Shown here piece by piece: positions 11,912 through 22,300 of a stretch of 64,000 nt of DNA. The notes below the pieces were generated by a model. It was not told the DNA's origin and ran no database searches. It saw nothing but the letters and a program-made list of their open reading frames with translations. Origin of the DNA: Parachlorella kessleri (Eukaryota > Chlorophyta > Trebouxiophyceae > Chlorellales > Chlorellaceae). Position numbers and translations under genes: made by a program. The stretch is taken from the NCBI GenBank assembly GCA_001598975.1, contig BBXU01000549.1:19307-83306 (forward strand). The letters are read 5' to 3'. Within the stretch, counting starts at the first letter, position 1. Every line of letters begins with the position of its first letter.

Positions 11912-12272
11912 CGGAGGCGGCAGATGGGGGAGGCTTAAACAACAGCCGTCTGCAGCACATGATTTGTATGCAACCCTGGTATTTTCTCGCACAGGCGTGA
12001 TGCGTTTTCCGATTTGGCTGTTCAGGAGAGGGAATCTAGAGTTTGAATTGAGTATACCTGCGTTGTTTGCCAACCCTCAGCCCAGTATTACTCTTGGGGA
12101 CGAGAGCAAGTCATCAGTTGCACCTCTCTTTCCTTGCGGAAGTTTGCCACATCTATCTTGTGCGAGTCCAAGATTGTAAACTAGGGACTGAATGGACCCT
12201 AGGGGGACCTCATATGCCACAGCTCACTTGCTGCTGGGGAGGCGCGAGCTGAGCGCTGGCGGCTGGCACCCT
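11912..12272. other. Intergenic spacer between copies 2 and 3
   Basis: Short spacer with the 3' untranslated region of copy 2, including the relic reading frame from the premature stop to TAA 11936. No exon or repeat recognised. Confidence 0.5.
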
Positions 12273-12307
12273 GGCGGGAGCGGCTTGTTCAACGGGAGAT
12301 TATTTAT
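12273..12307 (+). promoter_or_regulatory. Copy 3 promoter module: GGCGGGA plus AGATTATTTAT
   Basis: GGCGGGA at 12273-12279 and AGATTATTTAT at 12297-12307, with the same order and similar spacing as in copy 2. The start codon follows about 300 bp later. Confidence 0.6.
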
Positions 12308-12413
12308 TGCCCGTCTTAATTGCCACTTTGAGGCAGGAACTCGATGGTACTTAGATGATATGCAGTCGTCATTGCTGTAGGGCAGGTGTACGACAACTTC
12401 GAACTCGGCACTA

Positions 12414-12570
12414 GTAAGTCGAAACCAACGAATCTTCTGTCTGAGGTACTAATTGCTCGGACAGTGGTACCTTCAGCGCTTGGCCCAAACTTTTATTGGG
12501 CCGGGTTAAGCCGGGTGTGTCTTGTGTGTCATCATGCCACCGATGGCAAGTGTCCCCCACCGCACCGCAG
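12414..12570 (+). other. Probable 5'-leader intron of copy 3
   Basis: Donor gtaagt at 12414 and acceptor cgcaccgcag ending at 12570. The position is equivalent to the copy 2 leader intron. Confidence 0.45.
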
Positions 12571-12610
12571 GAAAAAGCTCAACTACTGTCCCTCCTGGAC
12601 GACCCCCACC

Positions 12611-15600
12611 ATGATGACTCCAACAGTCGAAGAGGACAGCCTCTGGCGTGGGCTAGATGTGGGAGTTGACCTGGAGCTCCTCGAAAGCTTACCTGGCACA
12701 GACACCTGGCAGCAATGCTGTTATGGCTCGCCTGTGGGTGGTGAAGACCTTGACCGCACACTTGCCTCAGACACAGCTGACGCCGGTTGGCTTATGGGCG
12801 GCCAGGCAGCAAGCAGTGAGGACTTGCTTACAGCTTGCGGGCACTGCCAGCCCTCCCCTTTTCAAGCTAGCCCACCAAGCAACCTGCCCATTATACTGCA
12901 CCCAGGGCAGCCACTGGTTCCAGCTACAGGCGGCCATGCCTTGCCGGCAGGCCCCCTCATCAGTGCTTGCACGAGTCTGGCGGGCGGGGCAGGGCTGCAG
13001 ATAGCAATGCTACATTCCAGCGGTCAACCGCTCCTTGGTGAGACTGTTCCTCAACAGCCCGCGCACGACAGCGCTCAGCAGCGGCACCAGCAACAGCAGC
13101 ACCAAAAGCAGCAGCAGCAGCACCCAGGGACCCTTCAGGCGGGCGCTATCCCTGGGCCGCCAAAGCGCAGGGGGCGGCCACCTAAAGACCACTCTCAGTT
13201 GTCCGAGAAGCAGCTGAAGGCCATCAGCAGCACGCAATCGCACCTTGAACGCAAGGTATGGAGCAGCGGAAGCAGGAACAGACTTGTTAAGCTTGCTACC
13301 CCTGCTTCTACTCAATCGCTCTGGCTTTGTTATGTGTTAGCTGCACCTTACTGCCGGACAACATTACATGTGCAGCTAGGATCTGCACGCATTGCGTCCT
13401 GCATCTGAGCTACACTTAGCTCAGTTGCGAATCAGGCAGTAGACTGTCCCAACCCTTCATTAAATATGCATGTCTGCAGAGGTCCAAGATGCATGACCTG
13501 GAGGAGCGCGTGGCTGCTGTGGTGGCGGAGCTGGAGAGAGAGAGGGCACAGCAGGCACGGCGCAGTTCCTTTCCAGTGCCACTGTGAAACTCTCAGTTGC
13601 TGGGTTTTGAGATGGATGATATGAGTCGGATGTGCGGTGCCCAAACAAAGGCAAGCGCTATATACCTGGCGACACAGCTATTGCCATGTTCTCTGTTGTT
13701 GCAGGAGAGCAATGTGCAGGCAATTGCAGCGTTGGAGGGGGTCCTGCACTACACCGAAGACATGGTGGCAGTTCTTAAACAACAGGTACAGGTAGGGCGC
13801 CTTGGCCTCTTTGGGAACGACTAATGATTTGGGGCAGTGTCTGGTACCTATGTAGCCTACCATGTTGCAAACATTGAGATACACAGATGCGGGTTGTGCT
13901 ATGCCTGCTGTGGTGGGTAAGGCAAATCTGGTGCCTTAGCAAAAGGCGCTCACATCAACTGCCAGCCTGCTTGCTGCCTTGGCTACATGCCTATGGGGAA
14001 ATATGTTAGGTTCAGCAGTCTAGAAACAGGTCTACCAGGCTTGGGCACATGTGCCATTGTGATCTCTACAGGGCACCAGCGCATCAGGGCTGCACACGGC
14101 GACCAATGCTCCCACCCAACCGGCGGTCTCTCGTGGCAGTAGCAGCAGCAGCGGCTGCACAGCCACATGTCTCTTACAGCCACAGCCCCTGCTTACATCA
14201 AAGAGCGCCACGCAGGAGGAGCCAGAGCAGCCCAACAGGCCACAGGAAGCGCCTTCCATAATACCTGGCACCAAAGGCTTTGATGCACGCCAGGTCGTAT
14301 TCCCTAGCCTCACGCTTGAGCTGAACTCCAAGTACCGCCAGTTTGCTGCTGTGTGGGCACACAGCATGCCAGCTACTTGGAGGTTTGTTGAGGCTGTCGT
14401 AAGCGGACAGCTGCCACAGCTACATGAACAGGGTGGGGGGCCAGCAGCCGTGGGCACACAGGCCGCTGGCATACAGCTACAGTTCCGGCAGTGGAGGCTG
14501 CAGCTTGAAAAGGTACAGCAAATGCCTTACAGGAATTCCTGCCAACACACGCCCGGCACGCTGGATATGTGGGGCATCTGCGCGGCAGGTGCGGCCCCTG
14601 GCAAGCTGCATATGGTTCCAAGAGTTGCATGGAGCAAGGTCAAGAGCATTGAATGTTCGACTAATATCCTAAAGAGCATGCAGTGGGGGCCAGGCTGTCA
14701 CGTGCCAGCAGGCAAGCAAGAACCTCCCTGGCCTTCCAGCTACCATGGGAGTACTGCTGATTCCATGAGAGTGACATGCATCCGTTGATTGCAGTCCAGC
14801 AGGGGCGGAGGGCTGGATTATAGTCGTAGTGCCCCCAGATCAACAGAGATCAACAGAGGCAAGAGGAACAGCAAGGGGGGTAGGCCTGTTGGTGTATACA
14901 TGCTGTCGTGCTGCTCTGCCCCTGCAGCCAGCCCTGACGTGGTTGCTGAGCTACAGAGCGTGGCCACCGGAGACATAGTGCAAGGGTGGCGCGACGCGGC
15001 ACGGCGATCCAGGTAGGGTACATGCACTGCAAAGGTGTACTGACCACTTCACCTTTGATTTGTCATTGCGCTTTTGGTTGTTATTTGCGGAAAGCCAGAA
15101 CCGTAAGCAGGCTGAGCATGCACAAGACCAGCTCCTGGCACTACATTGTCATATGACGCACAGGGTCCCTTCCTTGCCACCCCTGCTGGTGCTGGCATTC
15201 CTTTCGCTGTGGGAGGCACATACAGCCATGGCTTCGTATGCAGGGACGCCCTGGCGATGTACGATGTGGTGAAAACTGAGGCCTGGGCCGGGTCCAAGCT
15301 TGATCCCATGCACCAGCTATGGATGGTAAACTAGGTCGAGCCCTTGTAGGAAACGGGGAAAGGCAACTCTCCGCCTAGCCTTGAATGCTGCTCTAGCGGA
15401 AAGGGACTATGTGGAACGCTGGTGCCTGTATGTGGCAGGCTACGCATGGTCCATGCCAACATGAGTGTTTTCGTGCACCTGTGTCCTTGTGCTTTGTGTA
15501 TTCTGTAGTAAGGCCATGGGCACACCCTTCACAACCATACTTACCGGGGTCTAGTCGACGGTTTGTGAGTGCGTTTCTTTACAGGGTATTGTCATGAAGC

Positions 15601-17064
15601 TGGCAACCCTCCATAACCCGGCATGCATGAGGCAGCTCCTCCTGGCCGGCGCTGACAACCTGTCAGACGAACAAAGGAGGGAGAAGTATGATGAGATGGT
15701 GGTGAGCGTGCTGTGCTCCGAGGTGGCTTACTCAAGTTTGAAACAGTTCCAGGTTCGGACAATGGCACACAGTGACACACAGGGACAAGATCTCGCAGTA
15801 GTGGCATGCAGGCGTCATTGTCTGTGATGTTTTGTATCTTGGTTGCCGCTTGCCTTAAAGAAAGGGCATTGTCTGTCAGGTCGAATGCGGGCCAGAGGGA
15901 TCCTCTCCCGGCGCTGTCCGCAATGGACTGCTGCAGGCTGCCATTGATGTCACGCCCTCCCAGCAGGAGCGCTACCTGGAGCTTGTGGAAGCCTACACCA
16001 GCTTTGTGCAGCAGCTTCGGCAGCACAAGGCGGAGTCCCTTGCTCGCATTGCGGAGGTATGTGAGCGAGCAGGGCAGTGGTGGTTGATGTTGAGATGCCC
16101 GCCTGCGTTTGTACTGTACATGAAGACATACTGTGCTGGCAGTACGTCCTGCCAGCCGTGTGGTTGTCCTGCTACCGTTGCTGAGAGCCATAGTCGTAGT
16201 AGGTCTGAGATGCGCTGTATGTGTCTGACCTGCTGTGCAGAGCGCTTTCAGTAGCATGCCGGCGTCAGCAAGCGCGGGGCGCATGGTGTCCCGGTACCTG
16301 GCAGCGCTGGAGGGGGCCTCGGTACTGAGTGCTTACCCAGATGCTGAGCTGGTGGCGGCGGTAGAGCTCGTAAGCGGCATGGCGGCGGTAAGCGTTCTAC
16401 GCGGTTTTTATCGCATCTAACTACATGGGGTGGTCTGCATTGCTCAGCACTGACATGGACGTTCTTCTACGCAGACCCCGCCTGTCGTAGACAGAGTTGG
16501 GTGCTGTGGTAGTGGGTGGCATGGCTGAGCTTGGTCTTGGGCTCTGCATGATGTACATGCCGAGCTTGCCTTATGACGGCCAGCTTTGCTTTGGTCATGG
16601 TGGCAGGAGTGCGAGACGCGGTAGCGGTAAGGCTGGCTGTTAGGGGGCCTCAGGTGGTGCCCGGCAGTTGGGAGCCACTGGAGGTTCCCTAAGCTTCTAC
16701 CGAGTTGTGGGGTAGTGTTTTGGTCAAGTTTTATATGTTGCTGTGTGACAGTGATGCCTCGTCCAAACGGAATTTGCATAGAGGAAATAAGAGAAATGGC
16801 TCATGTGCAGCTTGCTGCGGGCTTCCTGTAAGGGCGCTGCTCGGCTGTCTAGCCTGTGTCAGACCTCACAGGTGCATGTACCTTTGCCCAATGCCAAAGC
16901 AAAGGTGAAAGCCCCTGGTGTTGTAGCTAACCAAGCCGCTGCAAAAGGTCAAACTTGCGGCGATGGCCTACCCGCATTTTGCTGACATGGCGCAAGTGAT
17001 GGAGGCCATCAAGCGACTCCCACCCCCCGAGCAGCGGAGGCAGCAGCAGCTGGGGAAGTCTTAG
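12611..17064 (+). CDS. Copy 3: AT-hook/bZIP-like nuclear protein, 668 aa
   Basis: Exons 12611-13255, 13480-13554, 13705-13785, 14072-14588, 14928-15012, 15244-15325, 15585-15701, 15937-16056, 16241-16387 and 16927-17064; 669 codons in one frame. The start MMTPTVEEDSLW lies in a good context (CCCACCATG). An open frame continues upstream to 12386, but the leader intron would remove most of it. Exon 1 has mixed Gln/His repeats and KRRGRPPKD. The hinge is ERK|RSKMHDLEERV. The exon 2 donor is GC (CAG|gcacgg). Exon 4 carries a Ser run and W-AHSMPATWRFVE. It is closest to copy 2 in exon lengths and sequence but keeps the complete tail (PPPEQRRQQQLGKS). TGTAA at 17091, 27 bp after the stop, is a plausible poly(A) signal. 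Confidence 0.85.
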
Positions 17065-17179
17065 AAGGGAGTCAAGCGGCATGAGTTGTATGTAACCCTT
17101 GTATCTTCTCGCACGGGCGATGTTTGCCTTGTTACAGTCTGGTTGGGGGTCTACAGACTGTATATAGCCTGCTTGTTTA

Positions 17180-17460
17180 GGGTGGCAGGTAATGCGATCA
17201 GAGAGGAGGTACGGGTGTACTGGGCTGACAGGGGTCTTTGCAGTTATTAGCATGGGTGGCAGGTAGTGCGAACAGGGAGTAGAGCTGGGCTGAACTGGCT
17301 ACTTTGCAGTTATGCTCTGTGTCTTGCCTGATTATAGCTGCATTGTTTGCTACCCCTCCGCCCCATATTAGTATGGGTGGCAGGTAGTGCGAACAGGGAG
17401 TAAAGCTGGGCTGGACTGGACGTAACTGACAGGGCTGGATGCAAAATGAGCCGGAGTCTT
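17180..17460 (-). repeat. Three adjacent R1 repeat copies
   Basis: GGGTGGCAGGTAatGCGA or GGGTGGCAGGTAGTGCGAA recurs at about 17180, 17250 and 17378, each followed by a block ending near a TGACAGGG or GCAGTTAT motif. These are reverse-complement R1 units. One unit is of the CACAGAG subtype and another of the standard subtype, so the cluster is a nest of different R1 versions. Confidence 0.6.
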
Positions 17461-17696
17461 GTTGCTTGTTGCACAATGATACCCTCGGAACAAGCTCAAC
17501 TGTGTATACCTCTCCTGTATTGCTGAAATTTGCCTCCTTTTACCTCGTGTGTTCCCTCTGTAAGGAAGCTCAGATTGTACACCGGGGGACTGAGTATATC
17601 TTTTGAAGACATTATGCACCGCATGGTTGAGGGAGGTTTACGAAGCCGTTATGCTGCCACAGCTCAATCACTGATTGAGGGGGTTGCAGGCTGTAC

Positions 17697-17950
17697 AACC
17701 GGCCTGCAGGGACTTTCGACGTGCGCTTGGTTCCCCCACCTGAGGAGCGGGTGGACATCTGTCGCCGCACACATGAGGAGAAAGGGCACTTCAGGACCCG
17801 GCGCATTGCCTCTCTGGTGCAGGTAGGATGCTACTGGCCCGGCGTATATGTGGATGTGTCCAAGGCCATCAAGGAATGAGCCGCCTGCCAAGGCATGGAC
17901 GCTAGCTTCAACTCCCGCGCTGAGCTGCAGTCAGTAGCACCCATCGACTT
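17697..17950 (+). pseudogene. Gypsy-type integrase zinc-binding fragment (+ copy)
   Basis: Translating + from about 17712 gives VRLVPPPEERVDICRRTHEE, then KGHFRTRRIASLVQVGCYWP and GVYVDVSKAIKE, a stop, and AACQGMD. This is the HHCC zinc-binding region found before the core of Ty3/gypsy integrases. TGA replaces the first Cys of the final CxxC pair, so the copy is dead. It faces a longer copy on the other strand. Confidence 0.75.
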
Positions 17951-18600
17951 CCACTCACTTGGAGTGCTATTGATGGCTGATACCACATAGGTGTTGCCAG
18001 CTGCCAAGCAAGATAGAGGTCCCTTGAGGTCAATGCCCAACATGTAGTTGACAGCCACAGGTGCTACTGGCTGCAGCTCAGCGCGGGAGTTGAAAGTACC
18101 GTCCATGCCTTGGCAGGCGGCGCAATCCTTGATGGCCTTGGACGCATCGCATGGCTGCCGGGCCAGTAGTACCCTAGCTGCACCAGAGAGGCAATGCGCC
18201 GGGTCCTGAAGTGCCCATTCTCCTCATGTGTGCGGCAACAGGTGTCCAGCCGCTCCTCAGGTGGGGGGAGCAAGCGCAGGTCGTACTTCCCTGCAGGCCG
18301 GCGGTGCGCCTTGTCCTCCTGGCATGTGTAGTTCTGTGCCCGCCTGTTGATGCGCTTCTTCTCGGTGTCATCTGCGTCTTGTGGGTACTCGCCGTGGTTC
18401 AGATAGTACAGCGTGTTGCCATCGTTGAGTATGTCCAAACTTGGCACGGGCTGGCAGGCGGGGCAACAGCCACACGCCTGAGGGCATCTCCGACAGCGGG
18501 GGGTCCAGGCATAGGTATGGTAGCACCCGTCGCAGCGGTCACACGTTACCATGGTGTCCTCAGGCTCCGGCTGGCTGCATACCACGCAGGGCTTATCCGG
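17951..18600 (-). pseudogene. Gypsy-type pol fragment: PHD-like finger plus integrase HHCC and core start
   Basis: On the - strand from about 18600: PCVVCSQPEPEDTMVTCDRC then DGCYHTYAW, a PHD-like C4HC3 start whose Cys after the His is Ala; then a Cys-rich tail, PPPEERLDTCCRTHEE, NGHFRTRRIASLVQLGYYWP, a frameshift, DCAACQGMDGTF and NYMLGIDLKGPL. The last block resembles the first Asp of the integrase DDE core. The frameshift after WPG and the truncation show that it is a relic. It shares about 250 bp with the + fragment, forming an imperfect inverted repeat with a short spacer near 17950-18050. Confidence 0.72.
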
Positions 18601-18609
18601 ATCGCAATA

Positions 18610-18740
18610 ATAGAGAGACCTACTGGCTCAGATCTCAGGCAAGATACAGAGCATAACTGCACAGACCCCTGTCAGCCCAGTATTCCCGTACCTCCTCTCT
18701 GATCACATTATCTCAGACCCTCAATAATTACATCTCCGTA
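18610..18740 (+). repeat. R1 repeat, CACAGAG-like subtype
   Basis: Contains CTCAGATCTCAGGCAAGATA, CAGAGCATAACTGCACAGAC and CCCTGTCAGCCCAGTA. Closely similar to the unit at 61560-61668 and, inverted, to part of 17180-17340. It directly abuts the integrase relic. Confidence 0.6.
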
Positions 18741-18795
18741 GTAGCCTGTGCAGGCCTGGTAGCTCCTCCGTCACCTGGGCTCTGCTGAGGTACTG

Positions 18796-18965
18796 CAATA
18801 CATGCATCCTGGCCAGCCCCTGGGGCCGCTGCAGCTCCCTGTAGGAGCCATGGCAGCCGGCTGGGGAAGCAGTTCTTATGCCAGTCTCTGCAGCGGCCTC
18901 AATCTCAGGTCCGGGCCCTTCTCCTCCCCGCCAGCAGAGAGCAACTTACAGCTCATCACTTCCTG
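18796..18965 (+). pseudogene. Possible relic of a family exon 1
   Basis: The frame starting at 18802 reads MHPGQPLGP...GAMAAGWGSSSYASL. It resembles the LHPGQPLVPA...A-PL block in exon 1 of copies 2, 3, 5, 6 and 7. It sits immediately upstream of the copy 4 promoter module and has no AT-hook or splice partner. This may be a remnant of an older copy or a chance match in Gly/Pro/Ser-rich sequence. Confidence 0.3.
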
Positions 18966-19001
18966 CTGGGAGGCGCGCGCAGAGGCGCTCGGGGCATCCA
19001 T

Positions 19002-19021
19002 CCCGCCACCCGATTATTTAT
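19002..19021 (+). promoter_or_regulatory. Copy 4 promoter module: CCCGCC plus CGATTATTTAT
   Basis: CCCGCC at 19002-19007 and CGATTATTTAT at 19011-19021, separated by three bases. The start codon is about 370 bp downstream. Confidence 0.6.
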
Positions 19022-19169
19022 GCCTGCAAATCCTTCGATTTTGGTACTACACCTTTGACCGTGCGTTTAGTCGTGTGCTACCCTCTAAATTTTGAAACCC
19101 GCTATTAGTTTGGCCTACATACCCAGAGGTGCCCCTCGACCCTGACAGCACCGGCTCACAGATACTCAA

Positions 19170-19337
19170 GTAAGGCTGTGCGGAACCATGTCGGCTATAG
19201 CTGGATATAGCGCTCCTGCAGCGCTACTTCCCATCAGAGCCTCGTCCAGTGCGACACTTTTGGTCGGGCCCACCAGGAGCATTCAATGAACAGGAGTACA
19301 TCGGGACTGCGGTAACACGGTCCCTTTAGTGTTGCAG
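19170..19337 (+). other. Probable 5'-leader intron of copy 4
   Basis: Donor CTCAA|gtaagg at 19170 and acceptor gtgttgcag ending at 19337, in the position seen in sister copies. Confidence 0.45.
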
Positions 19338-19391
19338 GTTTGCTCTGGAATCTAACACAAGGCGCCGCTGCCTTTGGTGATTGCCCCCTTC

Positions 19392-22300
19392 ATGGCGTTA
19401 GCAACTGAAGGGGGCAGCTTCTGGGAACCGCTGGACTTGGGAGGAGCCCTGGACCCTCTCGAGAGCGTCCTTGAGCTTGACGGTTGCCTACAGCCCTGCG
19501 ATTGCTCGCTGCTGGCCGGCCAAGACCCACTGTTAGCAGACACCTCACCTGAGTGGCTTGCCAGTGACTTGGCAGCTGGCCACGCCGGCAGGGCTGTGGC
19601 AGTCGGGGAGTCGTCCTGCCAGCCACGTCACAATGGTGACCTACTGCCATCACTTCTACATAATGAGCAGCCCCAGACCCCGGCTGAGGGCAGCTTTGGG
19701 CTGGCAGCCGCCCCTGTCAACAGCGGTAGTGACGACCTAGCAGCTGCGGCAAGCTTGATTGCAGCTTCCTGGGAGACAAACGGCCTCCACCTGCTTGACG
19801 ACGCACAACGCAGGCAGCCTGTGCACGGCAGCCTCCGGCGACAGCAGCAGCAGCAGCAGCAGCACTTGCAGCAGCCATTAGACGCTGGAACACGCCAGCC
19901 AAAGCCCAGGGGGCGCCCGCGCGCAGACCGCTCGCAGATGACGGAGAAGCAGTTGAAAGCCATTAGAATCACCGAGGCGCACCATGCACGCAAGGTGTGG
20001 ACGCTGCTGATGGTGTGGTCAGGGTCCTGTGGTGTGCTGCCTGCCCTCTGGCCTGCCTGGTGTGCGGCTTGGCTGTGGGGCTCGTGGATGTTGTTGGGTG
20101 CAAGCGGCAAATGAAGTTGGCGCTGCCACTGCGGCTGGGTGTGTTACTTGAAAGCTTGAATACATACCTGTGGCCCAATATGGACGCTGCACAAAGGAGC
20201 AATGCTTCAGCATGGAACACATCGCATTCCGCTGAAGGGCCCTTGCAATTTAATGACCGAACTTGTGTGAGCTCAGTGTGTCCGCATCTAAAAGCACATG
20301 GGGCCATCTTAACTTCATGCCAACAACCGTATAGGAGCGCTGTGCGCTTGATGCTTTGTAGCTTTTGATCGCTCCAAACGCATGTCATTTGCAGGGTGGG
20401 TGACGCTGCTAATGATGTAAATGCCTGCAGAAGAACCACTTGCGTGACCTGGAGGAGCGGGTCGCTGATGTGAAGGCGGAACTGGAGAGGGAGAGGGCTC
20501 GACAGGTACGCGCTTTGCTGCTGTTGGCCAGTAGCGTCTTGTGATGGGCGAGTCGCATGCATGGCAGCGGGGCCAGTAGTGACTGGCCCCAAGGCTGAGG
20601 CAGGGTGTACTGAGTAGTGAGGGCGGAGTCAGGGGGTGCCCCTGGGTCATGCGTTCCCCTGTTCCCGCTGTGATCACAGGGCTGACAGCAAGTCAGGTGT
20701 GTGACGGGGCATGTTGTGGGTCCAGAGGCTAGTAATTGACTGGTACATTTCCGAGTGAGGGTATTGCAGGAGGAGGGCCAGCAAGCCCTGGCAGCGCTGG
20801 AGCGGCTTCTTAACTACTCAGAAGAGATGGCAGGGATTTTGAGGCAGCATGGACAGGTTGGTCATCCTGAGTGAGCGGTATGACCTTGGGCCTCGGGTTG
20901 GGATGCAAGCTGGGGGTGGTTGTCAGTGCGCTGAGGCAGCGTCCTCTCCTTCCTGTCACATGATCTCCTCAGCTGAATTTAGGAAATTTTTTCCATTACT
21001 TGTTTATAGTTCCACGGGGACACCGTAGCTCTCGGCCGGGTTTTATATGGTATGTTCTGCTATTTGCCTGCTGCGACTCTTGCCCAACCTGGCACGTCGG
21101 TAAGCAGCATGGCATGCTTCTCTGCAGGCAGGAGGTGGCTCCTGGCGACTAGGTGCCCCCGATGTACCTCCCCACCAGGTACCCACTTTTAACAGCAGAG
21201 ACCTGCGGCTGGCAGCGGCCTGTCCTCACCAGGCGGGGCTCCTGCTTGGGGCGGACTGCAGTGCAGAGCAGCTGTCACCAGAGCGGCTGGCTCAGGAGGC
21301 AGACGCATTTGCAGCCGCTGCCTACTGCCGCACCCTCGACCAGCACCTGCGCATCCCTGGCCTATTCCCGCGGCAGCAGCTCGCCCCGGCCTCTGGACTG
21401 CTGGTGGCCACCTGGGCACAGAAGCTGCCCCGCACCTGGCGCTTCATAGAGGCTGTGATGCGGGGCCAGGTGCCCTCGTTGCTGCCTGGGCAGAGGGGCG
21501 CAGTGGCAGCAGGCATCCAGGTCAGCATACAGCTGCAACTGGAGCGGTGGCGGCGGCACCACGAAGCAAGGCAGCAGCAGCCAAACACGTGCCAGCTCAG
21601 CTACCACGACATGCACGAAACGCCACAGATGGCGACGGTCTGGGCTGCAGGTGGGGGCACCAGGCCTGCAGCGTCACCGGCAAGCACAGCTTTACAGGGG
21701 GGAGCGGGCCACATGGGTGGCGCAGGGCGTGCTGTGGCTGTGGCTGTTTGCTATGTGTACCTGCACTGTGCCGCACTGCTGTCACTGGGAAAACCCGGCC
21801 TGTTACACTCTCTCGCCTTATGCTTGCCCTGGTCCCGGCAGGGCGGCTTGATTGCCTCCTGCCTGCTTGCTATGAGATGCTCTGATGAGGGCACTCGTAA
21901 TGACTGAGTATCTAGCAGACGTTTCCTGTCGCCTGCCGCCGCTCATGCCTGTTGTGTGCTCATGTGCTTGGTTCTGTCCTGCAGCCGGCCCTGCCGTGGT
22001 GGATGAGCTGCGGAGCTTCAACCCAGGCGACTTTGCGCAAGGGTGGCTGGACTGTGCAAGGGTCGCCAGGTGGGCAGCTAGCCAATGATGTGTGGGACGG
22101 ATCCAGCATCTGAGCCTGTTCCTTGTGCCACTTGCACCGGAGCGTTGCACCGCATGTGGGTGTCTAGGCGTTTCTGTAGGCGATCCATGGGGCTGGTGCC
22201 AAGTGTGCTTTGGGCAACCTATACCACCGGAGCATGGTAGGATGCCCACCGACAGTGGTGGAAGTTGATACAGACATGTCATTAAGACATTTGGTAGTGT

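Larger units (their letters stand above)
17065..19001. other. Repeat-filled spacer between copies 3 and 4
   Basis: The longest early spacer (1.9 kb). It contains three inverted-orientation R1 repeats, two opposed gypsy integrase fragments, another R1 repeat and a possible relic of a family exon 1. No intact gene. Confidence 0.6.

Noticed and set aside
19628..20110. Cys-rich - strand open frame opposite copy 4 exon 1
   Set aside because: Its poly-Cys/Ala run is the complement of the CAG repeat encoding Gln on the + strand; it is a shadow frame.
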